NCBI GenBank assembly: GCA_007122505.1 | Contig: SKTQ01000101.1 | Coordinates: 1-24,002, forward strand | Direction of reading: 5' to 3' | Source: Bacteroidales bacterium | GTDB lineage: Bacteria > Bacteroidota > Bacteroidia > Bacteroidales > UBA7960 | Length of the DNA: 24,002 bases | Shown: positions 14,679 to 21,584 of the stretch, in pieces | Position numbering within the stretch: the first letter of the stretch is position 1 | How the letters are laid out: the number at the start of each line of letters is the position of its first letter | Made by a program: the position numbers and the translations under genes | The notes under the pieces: model-generated | The model's input: only the letters and a program-made list of their open reading frames with translations | Database searches by the model: none | What the model was told of the DNA's origin: nothing

Positions 14679-15599
14679 TTAATAAATCAATTCTTCAACC
14701 ATTTCTTTTGCTTCCAGGAGTGCCAGTGTATTCATTTGTCCGTTCCGGACCGGATCTTCTGCCCACACGCGCTTATAAAAATAGAGCATACCTCTCTCCT
14801 CCCCTATTGTCAGCTCATCATACAGCATGACATTATCTATTTGTACCTGGCCACCTTCAGGGTAATATATGAAGGTCATGGTTTTCATGCACAGGTCATT
14901 TACAAACAGGTTTGTTGCATAAATTCCGGGTGGGGGGATGATCTTTTCTTCTGAATCGATGGTCAGGGATAAAACCTGTTCTGCACCGCTATAGGGTAAT
15001 TTCCCGTGTTTACCTGTTTTTCCGATGACAATATATTGATGGTCGAGATATGCATTTGCTCTTTGAATATTCCCTTCCGTTAATGCTTTCCGGATTTTTG
15101 TGGAACTTACCGTTTCATTTTCGATCATTTTGAGGGGAATCTCCTCTACGCCAAAATTCATTTCCTGGCTTAACTGGTATAGATAAGAATAGTCACCTTT
15201 TCTGGCATATCCAAAATGGTGGTTATGCCCTACAACGATCACCCTGGCTTCCAGCTGTCCCAACAACATATTTACCACAAAGTCCCTGGATGTGGTTTTT
15301 GAGAACTCCAGCGAAAAGGGCACAATGATGAGGTTTTGGAGGCCAGCTTTTCGCAATAGAATGATTTTTTCTTCCTGGGAGTTGATCATTTTCAGGTTTT
15401 CCTGTTCCGGATACAAAACTTTTCGCGGGTGCGGGTAAAATGTAATCAGAACAGATTCTCCACCTATTTCAGCGGCAATTTCGTTTAGTCTGTTGATAAT
15501 CAGTTTGTGTCCGATGTGCACACCATCAAAAGACCCTGTGGTTACAACCGCCTTGTTGATTTTTCCAGCTGCTTCAGCAGTATGATAATATACTTTCAT
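14679..15599 (-). CDS. ribF: RibF-like FAD synthetase with a degenerate riboflavin-kinase half
   Basis: Bacterial RibF makes FMN from riboflavin and FAD from FMN. The N-terminal FMN adenylyltransferase domain (1-185) looks intact: GSFDGVHIGH at 22-31, TFYPHP at 53-58, VVGHNHHFGYARKGD near 122-136, and SSTKIRKAL at 165-173. The C-terminal part (from about 188) has the right length for the riboflavin-kinase barrel but lacks its marks. The usual GRxLGFPTAN stretch reads GKLPYSGAEQV, and the NxGxRPTF and E.hl.dF.gdlYG segments are not recognisable. The total of 306 residues matches normal RibF. Its ATG overlaps the rex stop by four bases (ATGA), so it is translationally coupled to a redox regulator. 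It may be an FAD-synthetase-only version, with a full RibF elsewhere. Confidence 0.85.
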   Translation of the reverse strand: MKVYYHTAEAAGKINKAVVTTGSFDGVHIGHKLIINRLNEIAAEIGGESVLITFYPHPRKVLYPEQENLKMINSQEEKIILLRKAGLQNLIIVPFSLEFSKTTSRDFVVNMLLGQLEARVIVVGHNHHFGYARKGDYSYLYQLSQEMNFGVEEIPLKMIENETVSSTKIRKALTEGNIQRANAYLDHQYIVIGKTGKHGKLPYSGAEQVLSLTIDSEEKIIPPPGIYATNLFVNDLCMKTMTFIYYPEGGQVQIDNVMLYDELTIGEERGMLYFYKRVWAEDPVRNGQMNTLALLEAKEMVEELIY

Positions 15600-16225
15600 T
15601 TTACGAGGTAAGCCAGTTTTTCAATGGATGTTACAATGTCGTATTCTTCCAGGTGTATGCCCTCGGGTACGGTAAGGGGAACAGATGTGTAATTGAGTAT
15701 ACCTTTAATTCCCGCATCGAGCAGTTTTTTTGTAACCTCATGTGTAGCTTCCGGAGAAACCGTTAAAATGGCAATGTTAATCGTTTCCTTATTCAGGACA
15801 TCCTTGATTTGATTGATATGATAACAAGGGATACCGGCCACCACCCGGTCGGTTTTCTGCAGATCGTTGTCAAAGGCAGCGATGATGGACAGCTTATCCC
15901 GTTTCCCTGAAAAATAGCTGGTGATAGCTCTCCCCAGGTTGCCCATGCCCACAATGACAATATTTTGGCCGTGTTCAGAATCGATGATTTTTCCGATGAG
16001 TTCGACCAGGTCCTTGATCACATATCCTTTGCTTTGGCTGCCCGAATATCCAATCAGCATAAGGTCACGCCGAACCTGAACAGGAGTCAGATTCATCATT
16101 TTTGCCAGTTCATGGGAATAAATATTGGCTTTTCCTTCCCTTATGCTATTGTAAAGGATCCGCCTGTACTGGCTCAAACGCTCCACCGTTTTTCCCGGCA
16201 ACCCGGATTGCATGTTTTTGGTCAT
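15596..16225 (-). CDS. rex: Redox-sensing transcriptional repressor Rex
   Basis: Rex is a cytoplasmic dimeric repressor that releases DNA when NADH/NAD+ rises and often controls fermentation and hydrogenase genes. The 209-residue length is normal. The N-terminal winged helix has the family recognition segment TPVQVRRDLMLIGYSG at 47-62. The Rossmann NAD(H) domain has IVGMGNLGRA at 91-100, then AAFDND near 116-121, and the C-terminal swap helix reads YDIVTSIEKLAYLV. It is the only recognised DNA-binding gene inside the hydA-to-MBL gene run, so it is the most likely local repressor. The gene starts at ATG 16225, 23 bases after the hybrid kinase gene, and overlaps ribF by four bases. Confidence 0.96.
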   Translation of the reverse strand: MTKNMQSGLPGKTVERLSQYRRILYNSIREGKANIYSHELAKMMNLTPVQVRRDLMLIGYSGSQSKGYVIKDLVELIGKIIDSEHGQNIVIVGMGNLGRAITSYFSGKRDKLSIIAAFDNDLQKTDRVVAGIPCYHINQIKDVLNKETINIAILTVSPEATHEVTKKLLDAGIKGILNYTSVPLTVPEGIHLEEYDIVTSIEKLAYLVK

Positions 16226-16248
16226 GTTTTAATTATATTGATGATGAA

Positions 16249-17376
16249 TTAAGCGTCAATGTTTTTAAAAATAATGGTAAAGCAGGATCCTTCTTCAGGC
16301 TTGCTTTCAACTTCAATGCTGGCATCATAGAGGTCAACGAGCTTTTTTACAATGGAGAGACCCAAACCGCTGCCACTGATATTTTTGGTATGTTCACTTT
16401 TGATTCTCATAAAGTCTTCAAACAGGTTTTTCGTATCTTCCTCTTTCATCCCAATTCCGGTATCTTCCACACTAAGTAGAATTGCCTTATTGTCGCGGCG
16501 CAGGTTTATATCGACCCTGCCGCCATGTTTGTTATATTTGATGGCATTTGATATCAGGTTGTTAAGAATAATCTCCATCTCCTGACGATCGGCATCAATG
16601 GCAATTTTTTCGCTGCAGTTGAGATAAACATCCACATCTTTCTGGATGGACAGGGGTTGAAATGAATCAATACATTGCTGGGTTATTTCGCACAGGTTGA
16701 TCTTCTCGATTTTTCTTTTCTTTTTCCCGCTTTCAATGCGCGTAAAATCGAGCATGTCCATGATCAGGTTACGCATACCCTGTATGCGTTGGAGTGAGCG
16801 CTCTATGATATCTGCGTACTCATCTGCCTGGTTGCCGAATTTTTTCTCCTTGATCATGTTCAGGTATCCTTCCACTGCATTGAGAGGAGATTTGAGTTCA
16901 TGTGAGAGCACCGATAAAAACTGGAATCGTACCTGACGTCCTTCAACGTTCAGCTTTTGCGTCATTTTCCGCAAAAACCTCTGTTTGGTGATGGTTTCAA
17001 TGGATGCCCTCAGCTCTTTTGGTGTGAATGGTTTCGGCACAAAATCATAGGCACCCTGCCGTGTTGCTTTTACGGCCAGCTCCAGTGATGCATAGGAAGT
17101 GATCATTACGACCACAAGGTCCATGTTTTCTTTGTTGATGTATTCAAGCACATCAATGCCTTGTATACCGGGCAGTTTATTGTCCAGCAAAACAATCTCC
17201 ATTGGTTGGGATTTCAAGATATCCAGAGCTTCTTCACCGGTTTCTGCCACAGTGACATTGAAACCGATATCTTCATCCATAAAGGGATAACTTACGGTAT
17301 AGTTTTCCAGTATCCTGGTAACACCGCTCCTGATCCCCGGTTCATCATCAACCACCAACAGATTCAGCTTTTCCAT
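16249..17376 (-). CDS. Receiver + histidine kinase hybrid (no DNA-binding domain)
   Basis: This 375-residue cytoplasmic signalling protein has an N-terminal receiver domain (1-130): acidic pair D10/D11, phosphoacceptor D65 in VLLDNKLPG, T93 in MITSYAS, and K115 in PKPF. After a linker come a HisKA dimerisation domain with H159 in LSHELKSPLNAVEGY and an HATPase domain with N-box NNLISNAIKYN (272-282), G1 DTGIGM (305-310) and G2 GSGLGLS (335-341). All key residues are present, so both parts should be active. There is no membrane segment or sensor domain, so the receiver is probably the input, with phosphate from the upstream kinase gating this second kinase. It starts 3 bases after the single-domain regulator's stop. 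Confidence 0.93.
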   Translation of the reverse strand: MEKLNLLVVDDEPGIRSGVTRILENYTVSYPFMDEDIGFNVTVAETGEEALDILKSQPMEIVLLDNKLPGIQGIDVLEYINKENMDLVVVMITSYASLELAVKATRQGAYDFVPKPFTPKELRASIETITKQRFLRKMTQKLNVEGRQVRFQFLSVLSHELKSPLNAVEGYLNMIKEKKFGNQADEYADIIERSLQRIQGMRNLIMDMLDFTRIESGKKKRKIEKINLCEITQQCIDSFQPLSIQKDVDVYLNCSEKIAIDADRQEMEIILNNLISNAIKYNKHGGRVDINLRRDNKAILLSVEDTGIGMKEEDTKNLFEDFMRIKSEHTKNISGSGLGLSIVKKLVDLYDASIEVESKPEEGSCFTIIFKNIDA

Positions 17377-17379
17377 GAT

Positions 17380-17778
17380 CTAAAGTTTTAACAACTTATT
17401 GATTTCCTTATGAAGCTGATCCATCCTGATACCCTTGTCCAGAAACAAATCCGCTTTGATCCAGTCTCGTTCTTCTTCAGAGGTTACATCGAAAAGCATA
17501 CCGGTTTCGGCAGTAACCGCTGAAACGATTATGACGGGTACATCGGGATATAAGCTCTTAATTTTATGGCTGAGAATGAAACCGGTATCCTGGTTTTCCA
17601 TCATCAGGTCAAGAATGGCAAGGTCAGGTTTCATACGCTGAATAATGTCTTCTGCCTCCTTCTGGGTGTCGGCGGTAACAACTTCAAAACCCATATCCTT
17701 TATACCCACTTTCATTTGAAACAAAAAGTCCTGATCATCATCGACGATCAAAATGGTTTTTTTATCTTTTTTCAGCAT
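17380..17778 (-). CDS. Single-domain response regulator (CheY-like)
   Basis: This 132-residue protein consists of one receiver domain only: acidic pocket D13/D14/D15 in IVDDDQD, phosphoacceptor D57 in AILDLMM, and a conserved S86 in IIVSAVTAE. The lysine usually in a KP pair is K115 in LDKGI. It has no output domain. The segment at about 91-106 (ETGMLFDVTSEEERDW) is longer than in CheY and resembles receivers often found beside hydrogenase-linked kinases. It lies 17 bases after the hydrogenase-like sensor kinase gene and 3 bases before the hybrid kinase gene. It is therefore the natural phosphate carrier between the two kinases; this is inferred from gene order. Confidence 0.92.
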   Translation of the reverse strand: MLKKDKKTILIVDDDQDFLFQMKVGIKDMGFEVVTADTQKEAEDIIQRMKPDLAILDLMMENQDTGFILSHKIKSLYPDVPVIIVSAVTAETGMLFDVTSEEERDWIKADLFLDKGIRMDQLHKEINKLLKL

Positions 17779-17795
17779 AATGCACGTTTTTTGTA

Positions 17796-19847
17796 TTAAC
17801 CTATTGGTTGTTGTTCATCGATTGCTTCTTTCATTTTTTCGCCTGATTTCTTTGGCATGGTAACATAAAAAGTGGTGCCGGTTGGTCCTTTTTCAGGATT
17901 ATTGTTGGATTCTACTTTTATATTTCCCCGGTGCATTTTTATGATGCCATAAATGATGGGCAAGCCAAGTCCTGTCCCCTGGCCTGTTTCCTTTGTGGTA
18001 AAGAATGGTTCGAACATTCTGTCCAGGTTATCTTTGGATATACCTGTACCCGTATCCTTTACCAGAAACTCCAGGGAATCTCCATTTTCTTTGTCATTAA
18101 TGATAATGGAAAGCTTTCCACCATCAGGCATGGCATCCACGGCATTTTTAAACAGGTTTGAAAAGACCTGGACCATTTGGTCATGATCGCATTCCAAGAT
18201 TGGATTGGAAGCATTCACCTGGATTTCCAGTTCCACGTTTTCCGGCAGCATAAATGTTTTCAGCCCATTATTGACCAGCTTTTTCACATTTACCTGGTCG
18301 ATGGTCACCTTACTTTTCCTGGCAAAGTTTAGCAGGCCTCCGACAATTTTTTTACAACGGTCGGCCTGTTCCACGATCATTTTCAGGTCTCTGTAAAGCG
18401 GTGAGGTGGGATCCATTTCATCCAGGAGTATATGGCTGTACATGATAACCACACCGAGCGGGTTATTGACCTCATGGGCAATTCCTGCGGCAAGCTGACC
18501 CATTGAAGCCAGCTTTTCACTTTGTTTCAGTGCTGCTTGTGTGGATGCCAGTTTTTTGTTGGACACATCCAGTTCGGTGATATATTCGTGCAGCTGGTCA
18601 ATGGTATAAGGCAGGCACATTTCCGATTCAGCGAGGCCCTGCAGTATGGCAACTGCATGTTCATAACAGGTATCGTATCCACAGGCTCCGCAGTTGAGTT
18701 CATCTTCGGGTTCTTTTTTCCCAAACCTTTTCAACACCTCCCGTATTTTATCATCTCCCGGAGGTTGAGGGAATCGCTGGTCATCCGCCTCAAACGTGCG
18801 GTCGAGCTTCAGTTGCAGATAAGTATTCAGGTCGTTTTGCCATTTTTCGAGATCAATGGTATCATGCCGGCGTTTGGCAAAATTGGATATGTTTTTGCGT
18901 TTAAAAAAGAATTTTTTGCTGTCGCTCATCCCGGGACCGTTAATACAGCCATTACAACACAGCAGGTCAAACATTTTGGCTTCCAGGTAGCCTTCTTCAA
19001 ACTCGCGCAAGACCTCAATGATGTCTCGGCGGCCTTCTGCCACAACGATATCTCCTTTTACAAAATCTTCTTCAAGATCGACGGTTTGAAGCATCCCTCC
19101 ACTTATCGGGAATATGGCACCTTTTCCTGCTACCGGCGGGTCAAACTCCCTGGGCTCAACATTGTTCTCGCTAAGCTGTTTTTCGGAAAACATGCGGCGC
19201 AATTCCAAAAATGAAATGACTTCATCAATTAGGCCCTTGAACTGTTCCTCAGCAGCTTCCACTTTTTTGGCAATACACGGTCCGATAAAAACGATACGGA
19301 GGTTATCCCCATGCATTTGTTTCAGGACTTTTGCCGTAGCGATCATGGGTGAAACAACAGGGATGAGCGAGTCAATGATCTGTGGATGGTGTTTTTCTAC
19401 ATAACTGACAATAGCTGGGCAGCTGGTGGAGATGAGGGGTTTGGGAGGCTTTGACTCAAGCTTCTCCTTGTATTTGTTGGCAATCAATTCAGCCCCAAAG
19501 GCCACTTCATTCACATAATCAAATCCAAGTGCCTTTATCATGCCAACAAAGTGACGATAGTCCGATATATCGGTAAATTCTCCTGAAATACTTGGTGCAA
19601 CGATCGCAGCCACTTTATCATCCCCTTTGAGCAATGTTTTTACCTTGTCAATGGAAAAAGCGAACATCTTTGCATCCCGGCTGCACACGCGGATACAATT
19701 GCCGCAGGCAATGCAGCGGCTTGGAATGATTTCAGCCTGACCGTTGTTGATTTTGATGGCCTTGGCCGGGCACTCTCTCACGCACGTATAGCATACCTTG
19801 CAGCGATCCTTTACAGTGTAAATAATTTCATTATTTTGATTGCTCAT
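17796..19847 (-). CDS. [FeFe]-hydrogenase-like sensor histidine kinase
   Basis: This 683-residue cytoplasmic protein, with no membrane segment, has four parts. (1) Two [4Fe-4S] ferredoxin motifs: C16/19/22/26 and C45/48/51/55. (2) A hydrogenase large-subunit C-terminal-like domain (about 75-325) with reduced H-cluster motifs: TSCP (C143), GPCIAKK (C191) and LCCNGC (C297, C301), so all four cysteines that hold the cubane in true hydrogenases can be aligned. The proton-delivering cysteine next to C143 is a serine (S142). (3) A further Fe-S motif CGACGYDTC...C (C386, C389, C394, C411). (4) HisKA with H458 in AHEVNNPLG and HATPase with N568, DTGTGIS and GTGLGLP. It likely senses H2 or redox potential. 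ATG 19847 is 4 bases after the hydA stop; a TTG start at 19862 is not preferred. Confidence 0.93.
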   Translation of the reverse strand: MSNQNNEIIYTVKDRCKVCYTCVRECPAKAIKINNGQAEIIPSRCIACGNCIRVCSRDAKMFAFSIDKVKTLLKGDDKVAAIVAPSISGEFTDISDYRHFVGMIKALGFDYVNEVAFGAELIANKYKEKLESKPPKPLISTSCPAIVSYVEKHHPQIIDSLIPVVSPMIATAKVLKQMHGDNLRIVFIGPCIAKKVEAAEEQFKGLIDEVISFLELRRMFSEKQLSENNVEPREFDPPVAGKGAIFPISGGMLQTVDLEEDFVKGDIVVAEGRRDIIEVLREFEEGYLEAKMFDLLCCNGCINGPGMSDSKKFFFKRKNISNFAKRRHDTIDLEKWQNDLNTYLQLKLDRTFEADDQRFPQPPGDDKIREVLKRFGKKEPEDELNCGACGYDTCYEHAVAILQGLAESEMCLPYTIDQLHEYITELDVSNKKLASTQAALKQSEKLASMGQLAAGIAHEVNNPLGVVIMYSHILLDEMDPTSPLYRDLKMIVEQADRCKKIVGGLLNFARKSKVTIDQVNVKKLVNNGLKTFMLPENVELEIQVNASNPILECDHDQMVQVFSNLFKNAVDAMPDGGKLSIIINDKENGDSLEFLVKDTGTGISKDNLDRMFEPFFTTKETGQGTGLGLPIIYGIIKMHRGNIKVESNNNPEKGPTGTTFYVTMPKKSGEKMKEAIDEQQPIG

Positions 19848-19851
19848 GATG

Positions 19852-21570
19852 TTACTTTTCAAAACTTTTTACATACCATTTTTCGTATGGTTTATTTAGC
19901 AGGCTTAATTCATTGTTTTGGTAAAGCTTTTTGATGACCGGGTTTTCATCGGGCCAACCAATTTCCTTTCCTTTTTCCTGATCCGAACAGATCTTTTTTC
20001 TTGCCTGAACGCCGGCAAACCCACGGCTGATAGGCTGACCACCTCCTCCGGCGCAACCCTCCAGACATGCCATCACTTCCAAGTAATGAATATCATCTCT
20101 TCCTTCTTCCTTTAAGGCAGCCAGGTATTTTTCCGCCTCCTGGATGCTGCTTACCCATGCAAAACCAAGCATTTTTTCTCCAACTTTCACCTTTGTTTCC
20201 TTTTTGGCTGTTGCACTTTTGGGTTGTACAAACTTGAATTTTTCACCGGAGTCATTAAGCATCATGCGGTAAACTTCCCTGGCCACTGCTTCGGCTTTTC
20301 CGCCGGAATATCCAAGTTTAATGGAAGCGGCTGATGATTGATCGTAGGGTGCGTCGAGACTGTCATCTTCCATTTGCTCAAGGTTGAGTCCAAAACTTTT
20401 CAATAACTGGAAAAGTTCACGAACCGTAAGCACAGCATCAATTTCAGAAAGGCCCTTGTGGGTATTTTCTTCGCGCGATGCTTCGTGTTTTTTTGCAAGG
20501 CAGGGCATCACCGCAACCGTGTACATCTGCTCAGCATCAACACCAGCTTCACCGGCATACATTGTTTTCAGCATGCTTCCCATAATATGCTGGGGCGATT
20601 TAATGGATGCCAGGTGTTTGAGGGTATCAGGGCGATACATTTCAACATATTTCTGCCAGGATGGACAACAGGACGAGATCAATGGAAAGGATTTATCCGT
20701 TTTATTGCTGATCATGTCAGCCAGTTGGCCGGCTTCCTCAAGGATGTGGATATCGGAGGCTACGCCAAGATCGAACACTTTAAAGGCTCCCGATCTTTTC
20801 AGGGCACTTGCCAGTCGCCCGGCAACCAGGTGACGTGGCTTCAGATCGATGTGCTGGATAATGGATGCAATAACAGAAGGGCTGATAAAGAACAGAACTT
20901 TTTTGTCTTTTCTTTGCAGGGCAGCCTGCACTTTTTCCACATGGGATATGTCGAACAGAGCTGCTGTCGGACAAACCTGGATGCATTGTCCGCAATGAAT
21001 GCAGGTAGACTGGTTCAGTCCTTTTTCAAATGCACTATTGACTGTGGTTTGATTACCGCGTGAGATAAAATCGATGGCCGTAACCAGCTGAACCTCTTCA
21101 CAAATGCGAACGCATCGACTACAAAGGACGCATTTTGCGGGGTCGCGTGCCACGCTGGTACTGGAATAGTCGGGATACTGTTGATTTTTTGCTCCGAAAT
21201 ATTTTCTTTCCTTGATGTTCATTTCTGCTGCCAGCCACTGTAATTCGCAATTGCCATTACGCTGACAGTACAAACAGTCATCAGGATGGTTTGACAGCAA
21301 GAGTTCGACCAGGGATTTTCGGGCCCGCATCACGCGTTGAGAATTGGTTTTCACTTTCATACCCTCTTTTGCGGGGTAAGAACATGAAGTGATCAGGTCG
21401 CGTTTCCCTTCTACCTCCACCACGCACAATCTGCATGCACCGGTTGGAGTAAATCGGTTCATATGGCACAATGTAGGAATTTTAAAGCCATTGTTTCGCA
21501 GGGCAACCAACAATGTTTCCCCTTCATTGACGCTGATCAGTTTATTGTTAACCTCTATCTGAAAATCCAT
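19852..21570 (-). CDS. hydA: [FeFe]-hydrogenase catalytic subunit HydA
   Basis: HydA reduces protons to H2 or the reverse at the H-cluster, in the cytoplasm. The 572 residues hold, in order, a [2Fe-2S] domain (C35, C46, C49, C63), a His/Cys cluster (H95, C99, C102, C108), two [4Fe-4S] motifs (C147/150/153/157 and C190/193/196/200) and the H-cluster domain. Its motifs are SSCCPSW (C301, C302), VMPCLAKKHE (C357) and EVMACLEGCAGGGGQP (C502, C506). All cluster cysteines are present. Relative to Clostridium pasteurianum CpI, the proton-path glutamate E282 aligns with Q282 and R286 with M286, while E279 is kept. GYSGGKAEAVARE replaces the common GATGGVMEA stretch. It starts 14 bases after hydB and ends 4 bases before the sensor kinase. 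Confidence 0.97.
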   Translation of the reverse strand: MDFQIEVNNKLISVNEGETLLVALRNNGFKIPTLCHMNRFTPTGACRLCVVEVEGKRDLITSCSYPAKEGMKVKTNSQRVMRARKSLVELLLSNHPDDCLYCQRNGNCELQWLAAEMNIKERKYFGAKNQQYPDYSSTSVARDPAKCVLCSRCVRICEEVQLVTAIDFISRGNQTTVNSAFEKGLNQSTCIHCGQCIQVCPTAALFDISHVEKVQAALQRKDKKVLFFISPSVIASIIQHIDLKPRHLVAGRLASALKRSGAFKVFDLGVASDIHILEEAGQLADMISNKTDKSFPLISSCCPSWQKYVEMYRPDTLKHLASIKSPQHIMGSMLKTMYAGEAGVDAEQMYTVAVMPCLAKKHEASREENTHKGLSEIDAVLTVRELFQLLKSFGLNLEQMEDDSLDAPYDQSSAASIKLGYSGGKAEAVAREVYRMMLNDSGEKFKFVQPKSATAKKETKVKVGEKMLGFAWVSSIQEAEKYLAALKEEGRDDIHYLEVMACLEGCAGGGGQPISRGFAGVQARKKICSDQEKGKEIGWPDENPVIKKLYQNNELSLLNKPYEKWYVKSFEK

Positions 21571-21584
21571 GGCAAAAGATGGAG

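Noticed and set aside
18522..19214. 230-codon plus-strand open frame inside the sensor kinase gene
   Set aside because: It is a shadow of a confidently assigned minus-strand gene with intact motifs throughout.
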